From contig NZ_JALJRK010000037.1 in the NCBI RefSeq assembly GCF_024519725.1, positions 1 to 56,829 of the forward strand: DNA of 56,829 nucleotides, given 5' to 3'. The notes under the pieces were generated by a model. The model searched no databases. It was not told the origin of the DNA and saw only the letters and a program-made list of their open reading frames with translations. Each line of letters starts with the position of its first letter. The first letter of the stretch is position 1. Both the position numbers and the translations under genes were made by a program. Below, piece by piece: positions 1 to 7,912 of the stretch. The DNA is from Microvirga sp. Mcv34. Lineage in GTDB: Bacteria > Pseudomonadota > Alphaproteobacteria > Rhizobiales > Beijerinckiaceae.

Positions 1-88
1 AAGTGCTTAAGCTACATCCGCCAGCCCTCATCCCTCTTCCGATGCATAAGAACGGCTAAAGACCTTCCCCTGCATTCTATCGTCGACT

Positions 89-772
89 TTAAACCTTATC
101 GGAGGCCCTGCGTCCGTACCTGACTTCTCGGGCCCCCCCAATCACAACTCGAGTGCTCTGCACATGCCGGCGCATGAGTAGTTCGGCCAAAGGACCGTCC
201 CCAGACTGGATTGCCTCGAATATCCGCACGTGCTCGAGATGCCGCTCCTCGTCCCTTCCCTCCTTCCGGCCCCAGTGCATCCGGTAAAGGATCCGATTGT
301 ATCGCCAGAAATCATTGTTCATCAGGCGAGCGAATTCTCGGTTCCCGCAGATCTGAATGATCTTTTGGTGAAAGTCGATGTTAGGCTCATCACCAGCAGG
401 CTCGACAGCCTCCCCTACTATCTGGGTGGCCTCCTGATCGATAATTGCTTTGAGCTCCGCGATATCCTCCTTTGTCGCTCTCAATGCCGCCTTGAAAGCG
501 GCTCTAGCCTCCAAGACCTCTCGCAACTCATAAAGATCGGCCACGTCCTCCGGTGTAAACACCGTAACCCTAGCGCCTGAATAGGGATGGCTCTCAACAA
601 GACGCCTCTCCTCCAGCAAGCGGAGCGCCTCACGCACTGGTGCCCGGCTCACGCCAAGGCGCTCGGCCAGCGCCGCCTCCTTAAGCTGTGCCCCCGGCTC
701 AAACTCACCGCTAAGGATTGCGGCAGCGATCTTTTCCGCAACGATGCTGCGAAGAGAGAGGATGTCGCTCAT
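89..772 (-). CDS. GntR-family transcriptional regulator, FCD (FadR C-terminal) subfamily
   Basis: This 227-residue protein has the two-part build of FCD-type GntR regulators. A winged helix-turn-helix lies at about residues 8-70 and includes the typical stretch LAERLGVSRAPVREALRLLE. An all-helical FCD effector domain follows at about 80-210, with D/H residues (DFHQKI near 140, and late histidines in RRHV) that in this family bind a metal or a small carboxylate. Such proteins usually repress a nearby catabolic operon and release DNA when an organic acid binds. The gene faces left and is divergent from a short plus-strand ORF at 925. A likely operator, CTTGGTATACAAG, lies between them at 878-890. 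No catabolic gene remains in view, so its target may have been lost. The family call is firm and the ligand is unknown. Confidence 0.9.
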   Translation of the reverse strand: MSDILSLRSIVAEKIAAAILSGEFEPGAQLKEAALAERLGVSRAPVREALRLLEERRLVESHPYSGARVTVFTPEDVADLYELREVLEARAAFKAALRATKEDIAELKAIIDQEATQIVGEAVEPAGDEPNIDFHQKIIQICGNREFARLMNNDFWRYNRILYRMHWGRKEGRDEERHLEHVRIFEAIQSGDGPLAELLMRRHVQSTRVVIGGAREVRYGRRASDKV

Positions 773-877
773 AGAAGCGTAGCCATTGTAGTCATTCTCA
801 CTTTATAACGTCAGATAAAGGACGATCCGGCCACTTCTTGGCTGTTGTGGCATAAATGTGTCTGGACTCTGGCCGTC

Positions 878-890
878 CTTGGTATACAAG
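878..890. promoter_or_regulatory. Candidate operator for the FCD-type GntR regulator
   Basis: CTTGGTATACAAG is a near-palindrome (arms CTTG and CAAG around GTATAC) that resembles operators of FadR/LldR-type FCD regulators. It sits 106 bp upstream of the GntR start and 35 bp upstream of the small ORF at 925, where a repressor could act on both. The assignment is by motif resemblance and position only. Confidence 0.5.
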
Positions 891-924
891 GTGACGAAGT
901 TTAGTTGCGTAACAGGAGACGCCC

Positions 925-1083
925 ATGTGCAGGGTCGTTTCGAATCCGGATTTGCCCTTTGAAGACATGGGCAACCTATTCGCCGTATGCCCGGTGGATC
1001 CCGCGAGCGGCCGGCGACTGCAGATCATGCCTGCTTCCAACACGCTCGCTTACCCCAACCTCAAACCCTCCCTTCGGCTCTGA
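925..1083 (+). CDS. Short hypothetical ORF, possibly a remnant of the GntR target gene
   Basis: This is a 52-codon ORF beginning MCRVVSNPDLPFEDMGNLF, with an AGGAGA ribosome-binding site seven bases upstream of its ATG. It lies just downstream of the candidate GntR operator, in the divergent position usual for the regulated gene. The product has no signal peptide, membrane segment or recognised domain. It may be the 5' end of a target gene truncated by rearrangement, or a genuine small protein. Coding status rests only on the good ribosome site and the operator context. Confidence 0.35.
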   Translation: MCRVVSNPDLPFEDMGNLFAVCPVDPASGRRLQIMPASNTLAYPNLKPSLRL

Positions 1084-1451
1084 TCATTCCGGCAATTGTC
1101 GACAAGTGGCTAAGCCCCATCGGCGCTTAAACACCCCAAACGTCAAATCGCCGGTCTTCCTTATTCCCATCAACTGAACCATCCGAGCCAATTCATTCAG
1201 CCGAAACGTTCAGCCCATCGAGCAACTGCTTAGCCGAGTTCCCTTTCAGGTTCGTTACTGTCAGAGCCTCGGCAGCCGAGAACGAAAGCCAAAGAACCCC
1301 ACCTGGCCCGTAATGGCAGGATCAAGAACCCCCGGCGGGATCATAACGACACCACCTAGCCAGTTGCCCGATAGTCCGATTCGAATTTCGCGAAATAGAA
1401 AGAGGTTATCCGAGTTTGCGTTCAGGCCCAGCTCTGCGCTAAAAAAGGAGC
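1084..1451. other. Intergenic stretch with nothing recognised
   Basis: About 370 bases without a convincing gene. The short ORFs here lack ribosome sites and protein-like composition. No clear terminator, repeat or RNA gene was seen. An A-rich run followed by GGAG just before 1452 is the only visible signal, and it belongs to the next gene. Confidence 0.5.
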
Positions 1452-2078
1452 ATGACCCGAAACGCAAATCATAAATCAACGTCGCACATCTGGACCGCCA
1501 GCATTATTTGCCTAGCGCTTGGCGGATGCCAAAGCGCTCTATTCAGACAGGCCGAGCCAGTCTCCTCCATCCAGACAAGTGCCCAAGTCCACGCACCTCT
1601 GCCAAAGGAGACGCCAAAGCAGGCAACGCTAGTGAGCAGCAGCGCCCATGAATGTCTAGCTCGGGCGATGTACTTCGAGAGCAATCGAAACAGTGATGAC
1701 GGAATGCTTGCCGTTGGAACTGTCGTAATCAACCGGGTCGAGTCCCACAAGTACCCAGACACGATCTGCGAAGTTGTCGGTCAAAAGGGACAGTTCGCCA
1801 AAGGCGTCCTGACTAAGCCAACGCCCGATCCAGGATACTCGCGCGCAAAGATGGTCGCGTCTGAAGTTCTCACCGGCGCCAGGCACAAAGCGGTCGGTCG
1901 ATCGCTGTATTTCCACACTGCCGGGTTCCGGATCCCGTACAAGGATGCTCAATATCTGGTGGTGGCCGGCGGAAATGCCTTCTACACCAGGGGCGCGGCG
2001 ACGGATGAGTCGATTCCGACCTTCATGACACTGAAACTTGCGTCGCTTCAGTTCTCATCAGTCCAGTTTCTTCAGTGA
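1452..2078 (+). CDS. SleB/CwlJ-type cell-wall hydrolase, predicted lipoprotein
   Basis: The 208-residue product starts with a lipoprotein signal (lipobox LALGGC, lipidated Cys at about 26). After a Thr/Pro/Gln-rich linker it has a Hydrolase_2 (SleB-like) domain at about 66-175. The segment ECLARAMYFESNRNSDDGML carries the Glu (about 76) expected as catalytic, followed by VGTVVINRV. The family cuts peptidoglycan glycan strands, so the enzyme would act at the inner face of the outer membrane. Near a conjugation locus it could help open the wall for the transfer channel, but this is inference, and the VirB6 fusion protein at 47476 is another candidate for that job. The AAGGAG element lies only one base from the ATG, and an in-frame stop at 1440 rules out an earlier start. 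Confidence 0.85.
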   Translation: MTRNANHKSTSHIWTASIICLALGGCQSALFRQAEPVSSIQTSAQVHAPLPKETPKQATLVSSSAHECLARAMYFESNRNSDDGMLAVGTVVINRVESHKYPDTICEVVGQKGQFAKGVLTKPTPDPGYSRAKMVASEVLTGARHKAVGRSLYFHTAGFRIPYKDAQYLVVAGGNAFYTRGAATDESIPTFMTLKLASLQFSSVQFLQ

Positions 2079-2086
2079 TATAACGC

Positions 2087-2109
2087 AAAAAGGCCGCCTG
2101 ATGGCGGCC
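2087..2109 (-). terminator. Rho-independent terminator of the small OB-fold-like gene
   Basis: Read on the minus strand, the stem GGCCGCC (loop of four) GGCGGCC is followed by TTTTT. It lies 56 bases past the stop of the minus-strand gene at 2165-2632. The plus-strand side has no T run, so it does not serve the upstream hydrolase gene. Confidence 0.75.
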
Positions 2110-2164
2110 CCCTGCGAACACCCTTACGAAATCGTCGAAGGGTCTGGTGCGTCAGAGTTCATCT

Positions 2165-2632
2165 CTACGCATTATCGATGACGTTGACATTGCTTGCGAC
2201 AAGGGTCAGCGAAACAACGCGCTCGCCGTCATCCTCCGAGTACGCGAATGGAACAATCACTCCACGTACCTCGATCAAATCACCTATGTTCAGTGAGGAC
2301 CTCATATCCTCACACTTTGCCGGCTCGCGGACGACAATCGTCAACTCACACGCGCCGTCTTCTGGGATCGCTTCCAAACTCTCCGACGTTGCAAGGGCGA
2401 TCTCCAGATACTTTCTCTGTCGCATCCCCAGAACGCGGCCCGAGACATTGAAGCCTGCTCTGAACTTTGGCAGATCAGCGAAAACTTCGCCCATTCGGTC
2501 CACAAAGCGCTTGTCCCGAGACACAACGCTTGTTGCGGCCGCGACGGCTTCCGTAAGCCGGGAGAGACTTCCACTAATCGCAATCGGGTGGAAAATCGAT
2601 TCCCTTATACTTCCATCAGTTGAACCATCCAT
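2165..2632 (-). CDS. Hypothetical protein, OB-fold-like (possible SSB-related)
   Basis: This is a 155-residue protein of unknown family. The C-terminal half alternates short strands in a pattern like a single OB-fold (SGRVLGMRQRKYLEIALATS, then CELTIVVREPAK, then LNIGDLIEVRGVIVPF), reminiscent of accessory single-strand-binding proteins. The N-terminal 50 residues look helical. No signal peptide or membrane segment is visible. It is transcribed leftward, away from the relaxase, from an AT-rich region with a TTATAAGAAT -10-like element and a TAATTCG-type box about 63 bases upstream. A terminator follows at 2087-2109. SSB-like function is inferred from the strand pattern and from neighbouring DNA-processing genes, and no diagnostic motif proves it. 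Confidence 0.6.
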   Translation of the reverse strand: MDGSTDGSIRESIFHPIAISGSLSRLTEAVAAATSVVSRDKRFVDRMGEVFADLPKFRAGFNVSGRVLGMRQRKYLEIALATSESLEAIPEDGACELTIVVREPAKCEDMRSSLNIGDLIEVRGVIVPFAYSEDDGERVVSLTLVASNVNVIDNA

Positions 2633-2694
2633 TTCCTGGTTGCCCCTTTTGGGTGATTGTTTGCGTCCTTTTTGGACAGGATTCTTATAATCGG

Positions 2695-2702
2695 TAATTC
2701 GG
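2695..2702 (-). promoter_or_regulatory. TAATTCGG box with adjacent -10-like element, for the minus-strand gene
   Basis: TAATTCGG (CCGAATTA on the minus strand) is followed on that strand by CGATTATAAG, a -10-like sequence, about 60 bases before the ATG at 2632. It is one of the recurring boxes found ahead of plasmid backbone genes in this window. Confidence 0.4.
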
Positions 2703-2857
2703 GCGCAAACAAAGCTGAATCCCTCGGATGGTAAACATCTGAACCCTCAATTTTAGCACCTGTGGACACGCCCTGCCGAAACGCAAAAAACGCAATGTTT
2801 TCGCTGAATTAGCACAACAATCGTTCGCTCGATCTGGAGCCGAAAAACTGCACCATT

Positions 2858-2882
2858 TTGGCTCAGTTTCAAACTGACCCAA
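2858..2882. repeat. 25-base inverted repeat upstream of the relaxase gene
   Basis: The arms TTGGCTCAGTTT and AAACTGACCCAA pair at 11 of 12 positions around a single central C. Such repeats flank nic sites or bind relaxosome proteins in many mobilisable plasmids. It could equally be a repressor operator. Confidence 0.7.
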
Positions 2883-2908
2883 AGCGTCTCAGCGCAGGTT
2901 AAGACCGA

Positions 2909-2940
2909 GGTATAAAGATGCCACAGCCTCCTTTAATTCG
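2909..2940 (+). promoter_or_regulatory. Candidate relaxase promoter (GGTATAAAGA plus TAATTCG box)
   Basis: GGTATAAAGA at 2909-2918 matches the -10-like elements before the VirB7-like gene and virB6. A TAATTCG box follows at 2934-2940, about 50 bases upstream of the relaxase ATG. A TTTGCAAATCAA motif at 2973-2984 overlaps the translation start region and is shared with the ssb upstream region. Confidence 0.45.
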
Positions 2941-2987
2941 CGGTTTTGTGGTAAAGCACGCAAGGAGTTCAATTTGCAAATCAAACG

Positions 2988-5474
2988 ATGACTGAGCAAG
3001 AAGCTGAAGAAATGGTTCGCCGCGATACCGCTCGCGCATTGGCAATTTCAGGCCGGATTGCGGAGGCTGAGCGTAGAGCACAGGAGCGGGTGAGGCGTCA
3101 CAGCACATCGCCAAAAAATTTGAACGCTATGCTTGATGCGATGAAGTCACCCGGGCTTAGATCGGCCAGAGACTTCAATCGGTCTATCGCCTTCAAGACC
3201 GCACCGAGGCCCCAGGCTCCCGATACCGGCGGGGTCACGTTTCACTTTTCTGTAACTTCGGTCTCCAAAACAAACCGTACAGTCGCCGCCTATGCTGGCC
3301 GCTCGCCATCCGGGAGTGCGGAACAGCACGAAAGCTACATTGAGCGGGACGGTGCCGCGGAAACCTTCATCGACCCGGAGTCGAAGCGGTTTGACCAGGA
3401 GCAAGCAGCCGATGGTCAGGAATACATTGAAAGGCCTGGCGCCTCTGAAAAGCTTCATGAGGACGAGGGCATCATCATCTCTTCGTTTGGGAATATCGCT
3501 GAAACCAAGGAGGAACGCCTTGAGTTTTGGAAGAAGCTCGAAGCCATCGAGCAAAGCCCAAGAGGGCACAAGTTCACTATCAATCCCTTTCGGGGAGCTG
3601 ATTTCTGGGATGCGGTCAAGAAGCATGCGGCCTCGGGAAAGGATGTTCCGGATCCGCTCACCCGGGCCATGAAGCATTGCCTGAGCGATGTGCCTCCCCT
3701 TGAACTAACGCTCAAAGACGAGGAGGCGATCAAGTTACTAAAGTTCGCACGGACGATGGGAGATTTTCAGACCGACGGCGCAATCAAGGTCTCCCTCGGC
3801 CGGGGCGGTCGGGTTCAGACTAGAATCATCGCCGAACTCCCCCATGAGATCACTCCGGCCCAGCGGCTTAAGCTCGCAAAGGAATATTGCGCCGAGTTCG
3901 ATCGGCTCGGTCTTCCCTATTGGGCTGTGATCCATGCCCCGGACAAGCATAACGATCGGCGCAACTTCCACATCCACATCGCTCTCAGCGAGCGTCCCGC
4001 CAAGAGGATGATACACCCGGCAACGGGAAAGGAGGTTTGGGATTTCGAGATTGTAGAGACCTATCAGAACAAGTGGCGGAATGTTCGGGCTCATCATCCT
4101 TACGCCCAAGAGCGTAATCGCGACATCACGAAGTTATCGTGGGTTGGGATGGAGCGCCGCCGGCTCTGTAATGTTCTAAATAGGATCCTGGAGCAATCCG
4201 GCAGCTCCAAGCGCTACGACCATCGCTCCTACAAGGCCATGGGTCTAACCCAGAAGGCAAAGAAGCGCATCGATCCGAAAATCTACGCTAAGGAGCGCAA
4301 GGGCCAAGTCACGGAGCAGGGTATCGAGGCAGCCCGCCAGCAGTGGGCAGCTGCAGCGGCCGAACTCGACCAGCAATCCAGACAGGCCGCGACCACGGCG
4401 GTCAATGCGAGCTATAAGAACCGAGCCTTCTTTACTGCCCTCCACTCAGCCGGGCACCCTGATTCCGAACGATTTCAACGGCTGATCCGCAGGTCGGCCG
4501 ATCTTTATAGCCTTGTGATGTCGGCCGTCGCCTCCCAAACGGCGGCAAACTTTGTGGCTGACAAGATGGTGTCCCGAGCGCGTCTCAAGAAGCCCGCGCA
4601 GAGGACCAAGATCGATAGGGTTCTGATAGAGGTGGCCGCGGAAATCAGAGCCACCGAGGGCAAACAGTTTGGCGCACTTGCCGACCGCTTCGCGGCTGAA
4701 TACCGCGAGAAGGCCTCGCAGATCGCCCATATCCGCGCCGACTTCGCCAGATCATTCCAAAAGCAACTTTTCGGCCAGTTCCTCGACATGGTTGCTCCCA
4801 GCAATCCGGCGCCTAGCCCGAAGCCGCGCCGCCGCGGGATGTCGCTCGAGGAGATCAGGGAAATGACTGCAGGATGGTTTCCGAAGCACACCAGCTTGTC
4901 GGATTCCCCATCCAAACCTACACCGCAGCCTCCTCAGGAGTCGGCCGTCGATCGCTACCTCGGCAAGAACTTCTTCAATCCGAAGAACGCGGGCAAGATG
5001 CCCGAACGTGGGCCGAAGCCGGTTTCGGCTTCTAAGCCTTCCCAGGTGAAGGAAGCGACCAACAAGCCGCAGGCTCCAGCTGCATCGGCGGACAAAGTCG
5101 TCGACCCGAAGGTATCTACCGTGGAACCGACGGCTCCGGCATCACAAAAGCCGCGACTCGCTACACCGCACCGGCCAATACCAGCCCCAAGTCACGCACC
5201 AAGCGAAGGGGCCGAGCGTGCTTTGCCGGGCCAGGTTGATCAAAAGACGCCAGCCAAAGCCCCAGCTCCCCCGATCGTTGAACCGCCGCGCACAATCCCT
5301 GAGGTTGCCCCCATCCCGGCGCCAGTGGCCGAACAACTCCCGAGGAAGAAACGGAAGCCGCGGAAGACCGGCGCTGAAGAGGCCCAGGAGCAGAAGCCTG
5401 CTGCCGCAGACGCGGAAGCCCGCCGTCGCGCAATCCTCGCCCAAAGGCGGCGCACGCGTGACAAAGGCCGATAG
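2988..5474 (+). CDS. MobA/MobL-type (MOBQ-like) conjugative relaxase
   Basis: This 828-residue protein would nick the plasmid at oriT and lead the strand into the secretion channel. After an 85-residue N-terminal extension, the relaxase domain opens with VTFHFSVTSVSKTNRTVAAY, matching the first strand and tyrosine region of MobA/MobL proteins. The metal-binding histidine motif HAPDKHNDRRNFHIHIALSE lies at about 316-336. The middle (about 400-600) is helical. The last 200 residues are rich in Pro, Ala and Lys (a flexible tail with KPRRRG and many KP repeats), typical of a C-terminal transfer signal or linker. No helicase domain is fused, unlike TraA of Ti plasmids. AAGGAG at 2962-2967 is about 20 bases from the chosen ATG, which is rather far, so the start is slightly uncertain. 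The candidate oriT lies directly upstream. Confidence 0.88.
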   Translation: MTEQEAEEMVRRDTARALAISGRIAEAERRAQERVRRHSTSPKNLNAMLDAMKSPGLRSARDFNRSIAFKTAPRPQAPDTGGVTFHFSVTSVSKTNRTVAAYAGRSPSGSAEQHESYIERDGAAETFIDPESKRFDQEQAADGQEYIERPGASEKLHEDEGIIISSFGNIAETKEERLEFWKKLEAIEQSPRGHKFTINPFRGADFWDAVKKHAASGKDVPDPLTRAMKHCLSDVPPLELTLKDEEAIKLLKFARTMGDFQTDGAIKVSLGRGGRVQTRIIAELPHEITPAQRLKLAKEYCAEFDRLGLPYWAVIHAPDKHNDRRNFHIHIALSERPAKRMIHPATGKEVWDFEIVETYQNKWRNVRAHHPYAQERNRDITKLSWVGMERRRLCNVLNRILEQSGSSKRYDHRSYKAMGLTQKAKKRIDPKIYAKERKGQVTEQGIEAARQQWAAAAAELDQQSRQAATTAVNASYKNRAFFTALHSAGHPDSERFQRLIRRSADLYSLVMSAVASQTAANFVADKMVSRARLKKPAQRTKIDRVLIEVAAEIRATEGKQFGALADRFAAEYREKASQIAHIRADFARSFQKQLFGQFLDMVAPSNPAPSPKPRRRGMSLEEIREMTAGWFPKHTSLSDSPSKPTPQPPQESAVDRYLGKNFFNPKNAGKMPERGPKPVSASKPSQVKEATNKPQAPAASADKVVDPKVSTVEPTAPASQKPRLATPHRPIPAPSHAPSEGAERALPGQVDQKTPAKAPAPPIVEPPRTIPEVAPIPAPVAEQLPRKKRKPRKTGAEEAQEQKPAAADAEARRRAILAQRRRTRDKGR

Positions 5475-5503
5475 ATTGCAATTTAAATCCCGTTTTGTTC
5501 TTG

Positions 5504-5529
5504 TAATTCGGAGGAGGCTTGATACTTTA
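5504..5529 (+). promoter_or_regulatory. TAATTCGG box and -10-like element before the 5567 gene
   Basis: TAATTCGG at 5504-5511 is followed by GATACTTTAG at 5521-5530, about 40 bases before the ATG at 5567. The same box recurs at 7817 and 52924. Function as a promoter or operator is inferred from recurrence and position. Confidence 0.4.
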
Positions 5530-5566
5530 GCAGGTATCAACCTCCCCGGTTCAGGAATCGACGCGA

Positions 5567-6352
5567 ATGTTCGACGCGCAATCGCTGGTGGATCTCTCGA
5601 AAAAGGGTCAAAAGCAGATCGTCGTGGCGATCCGGCTTGCTGCGGCCCTAGCTGAGAAGGGGCGCTCTATCAGCCGCCATGAGGCCGCAGCCCTTTGTCG
5701 AGTATCGGAACTCGTTTTTGAAGAGGTCCGCAAAGACCTCGAGGACTTCTTCACGATTCACGCAGGCCGGATCACGTTTAAGGATAAAGACAGCCTGCCC
5801 GCGCCGTGGGAGATCGATGACAGCAAAGCTGACCAAAGGGTCGCTAAACATCTCGAAAGCCTGGTGAAGCGTCACGAACAGCTCAATGCCGATACTCCAA
5901 AGGCCCGTGCAATCCGTGACCTCATCGCTCTCGGGATCGCGGAGCAACAGGCCCCAAAGACCTATCACTGGCTCGCCCAAGCCCACGGTCATGATCGGTT
6001 GATACAGGCGATCGATTATTGCAAGCCACTCAATCCGGCAGAGCCTGTCGGGATGTTGCTTAACTGGCTTCGACGCACGGCCGGAACACCCGCATCTACC
6101 CTGCGCGTACCGAAGCCCAACGTCGTGTTCAAATTCGTCAAGCCGTCCAATCCCGAAGCAGCGAAAACCGAATTCATCGGGTGGGAGGCTCCGCCAGATG
6201 GCATGGATCCATCGAGCCCTGAATTCAAATGGCCACAGGGAGCCCGTAGACGCATCTACCGGCAGCGCACGGGGCATATCCGGTTGGAGCTCCCTCCCCC
6301 TGATATGCCGATCCCTTCGGTTCAAGAAGATATCGGTTTCCACGTCCGCTGA
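5567..6352 (+). CDS. Hypothetical protein with N-terminal winged-helix-like region
   Basis: This 261-residue protein is not recognised. Residues 10-70 (KKGQKQIVVAIRLAAALAEK, then EAAALCRVSELVFEEVRKDL) look like a helix-turn-helix or winged-helix fold. A helical middle follows (residues 80-170, including GIAEQQAPKTYHWLAQAHG), then a Pro-rich C-terminus. It has no signal peptide or membrane segment. It sits 36 bases upstream of a DnaB-like helicase gene on the same strand and probably shares its transcript. A replication-accessory or helicase-loader role is possible from this arrangement alone. Confidence 0.6.
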   Translation: MFDAQSLVDLSKKGQKQIVVAIRLAAALAEKGRSISRHEAAALCRVSELVFEEVRKDLEDFFTIHAGRITFKDKDSLPAPWEIDDSKADQRVAKHLESLVKRHEQLNADTPKARAIRDLIALGIAEQQAPKTYHWLAQAHGHDRLIQAIDYCKPLNPAEPVGMLLNWLRRTAGTPASTLRVPKPNVVFKFVKPSNPEAAKTEFIGWEAPPDGMDPSSPEFKWPQGARRRIYRQRTGHIRLELPPPDMPIPSVQEDIGFHVR

Positions 6353-6388
6353 CCTCAACCCGCCACAGTTCCAGACGGCAGTCCAAAC

Positions 6389-7582
6389 ATGAATGCGTAT
6401 GACGAAATTATTGGCGCAGTCCTCCGCGAGCCAAGCCTATACGAAAAGGTGCGATTTCTCAGTCCGGGTGACTTTGTCCAAGACGACCATATCCAGATCT
6501 GGGGCGCGATCCGTGAAAGCGTCTCAGAAGGGCACGACCCAACGCCAGAACGCATTGCCGCTTCCACTTTCCTAGATGACCAGGATCTTCCCCGCCGGCT
6601 GATCCACCGAGCCTCTGCCAACGTCGACGCCCTGATCCGTCAGGCGCGTCTGATCTCCGAGGAGCGGAGTAGAGGTCGAGCCATCACCTTAACCCGTGAG
6701 GCCCTTAAAAAGCTTGAGGACAGATCAAATCCACAATGGCGCGATGTAACCAAAAGCCTTTCTGACAACCTGGTCAGCGAGACACCAACCGGGCGCTCTA
6801 TGACGGCCAATGAGGTTCAGAAGCAGCTTCTCCGGCGCCTGGACCGGCAAGTCTCTACCCGAATCCCGACGGGTCTTCGAGCACTGGACGCGCGGCTAGG
6901 GGGCGGTCTCCACCCAGGTACCCTCACGATGCTGGGCGCCTTTGGGAAAACCGGGAAAACCACACTTTGCGCCACCATCAGCTACAACATGGAGGCCGCA
7001 AATATCCCTCACCTGATGGCGTGCCTGGAGCGGGGTGGAACCGAAGTCGAGGAACTCAAAACGGCCAGACGGCTCGGTTGCAAGGGCTTCGACCTCGGTA
7101 AGTACAAGGACAAGATCGCAGCTCTCGCTCCAGCCAAACGCTGCTGCCACTATGTCCACGACACGGCCATGACCGTCGACGACCTCCGACACGAAATCCT
7201 GTATCACAGACGACGCCACGGAATTGTCGCGGCCCTCATCGACTTCTGGCAGTTGATCCAGGGGAAGGAAAAAGGGGAGTCCCTTGATGCACACCTCACG
7301 CGGGTTGCTCAGAGGCTTCAGGCTACCAGTGTCGATGCCGATATCCCGATCTTCATGACCAGCCAGCTCAGCGACAACGGCCGGAGCCGTGACAGTTCGG
7401 CCGCGCTAACCGCCTCAAACCTCTTCCTCATCCTCCACCGGGACAAAGATGCTTCCGAGGCGTGGATGGAAACCATCGTGAGCAATATCACCGACGAACT
7501 CGATATCGGCAGCATCGGATCTCCCCAATTCATCCTCGACCGGGAGGCTGGGCCCCATTTCCGGGACATCACCACGCTCTAA
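6389..7582 (+). CDS. DnaB-like replicative helicase
   Basis: This 397-residue protein has the DnaB layout. An N-terminal helical domain occupies residues 1-100 (AVLREPSLYEK, then DHIQIWGAIRE). A RecA-like ATPase follows, introduced by RIPTGLRALDARLGGGLHPG. The Walker A motif GAFGKTGKTT lies at 183-192, and a Walker B strand, IVAALIDFWQLIQG, at about 278-291. DnaB proteins form hexamers that unwind DNA ahead of the fork. At under 400 residues it is shorter than chromosomal DnaB (about 450-500), as in phage and plasmid versions. The usual Walker B D/E pair reads IDFW here, giving one clear acidic residue. It probably helps plasmid replication or complementary-strand synthesis after transfer. 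The primase-like and SSB genes are far away at 38-43 kb. Confidence 0.85.
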   Translation: MNAYDEIIGAVLREPSLYEKVRFLSPGDFVQDDHIQIWGAIRESVSEGHDPTPERIAASTFLDDQDLPRRLIHRASANVDALIRQARLISEERSRGRAITLTREALKKLEDRSNPQWRDVTKSLSDNLVSETPTGRSMTANEVQKQLLRRLDRQVSTRIPTGLRALDARLGGGLHPGTLTMLGAFGKTGKTTLCATISYNMEAANIPHLMACLERGGTEVEELKTARRLGCKGFDLGKYKDKIAALAPAKRCCHYVHDTAMTVDDLRHEILYHRRRHGIVAALIDFWQLIQGKEKGESLDAHLTRVAQRLQATSVDADIPIFMTSQLSDNGRSRDSSAALTASNLFLILHRDKDASEAWMETIVSNITDELDIGSIGSPQFILDREAGPHFRDITTL

Positions 7583-7603
7583 GGGACGGAAGGAGCATTT
7601 CCG

Positions 7604-7819
7604 ATGAACAAGCCGACCCAGCTCGCTCGCCTGAGGACACAGGCGGGGCTGACCCAGAGGGACATGGCCACTCTGCTCCAGACCAGCCAGCCGTGGGTTT
7701 GCCGCCTGGAAGCGAACCCCGATGCGGCGACCGTCCGATCGCTACGGCGGTATCTCTCGGCGTTGGGCTACGATCTAGCTCATGTTCCCGCAATAAATGG
7801 CAATTCCGCTTCAATGTAA
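7604..7819 (+). CDS. Small XRE-family helix-turn-helix regulator
   Basis: This 71-residue protein is almost entirely a Cro/C1-type helix-turn-helix. LARLRTQAGLTQRDMATLLQ and TSQPWVCRLEANPDAATVRS match the first four helices, with the recognition helix near residues 28-38. AAGGAG precedes the ATG at good spacing. The gene lies between the helicase gene and the pilin gene virB2, directly upstream of the transfer operon. Its stop codon overlaps a TAATTCGG box at 7817. That makes it the best local candidate for a regulator of the virB operon and perhaps of other promoters carrying the same box. This is inference from position. Confidence 0.85.
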   Translation: MNKPTQLARLRTQAGLTQRDMATLLQTSQPWVCRLEANPDAATVRSLRRYLSALGYDLAHVPAINGNSASM

Positions 7820-7840
7820 TTCGGAAAACGGTTATAGAGT
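7817..7840 (+). promoter_or_regulatory. Candidate virB operon promoter (TAATTCGG box plus GGTTATAGAGT)
   Basis: TAATTCGG at 7817-7824 is followed by GGTTATAGAGT at about 7830-7840, some 75 bases before the virB2 start. It matches the recurring plasmid box. The spacing to the -10-like element differs by a few bases between copies. Confidence 0.45.
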
Positions 7841-7912
7841 GATCCTCGGAACGAATTCCAAACCGTTCACGAATCATAGGTGGCATGTCGCCTATCAGCA
7901 GAGAGGGTTTCA

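Larger units (their letters stand above)
2633..2987. other. Relaxase upstream region: candidate oriT
   Basis: This 355-base, AT-richer intergenic region precedes the relaxase gene, a common place for an origin of transfer. It contains a 25-base inverted repeat at 2858-2882, TTGGCTCAGTTT / AAACTGACCCAA around a central C, with one mismatched pair. It also contains ACACGCCCTGCC at 2766-2777, which shares the GCCCT core of RSF1010-type nic sites (GTGCGCCCTCCC), and several A-rich tracts. The position, the repeat and the nic-like core support an oriT, but nicking is not demonstrated. Promoter elements for both flanking genes also lie here. Confidence 0.45.

Noticed and set aside
2178..2690. A 170-residue plus-strand frame over the small OB-fold-like gene.
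   Set aside because: The minus-strand product has a coherent strand pattern and its own terminator, while the plus frame is Ser/Arg/Pro-rich and crosses the promoter region.
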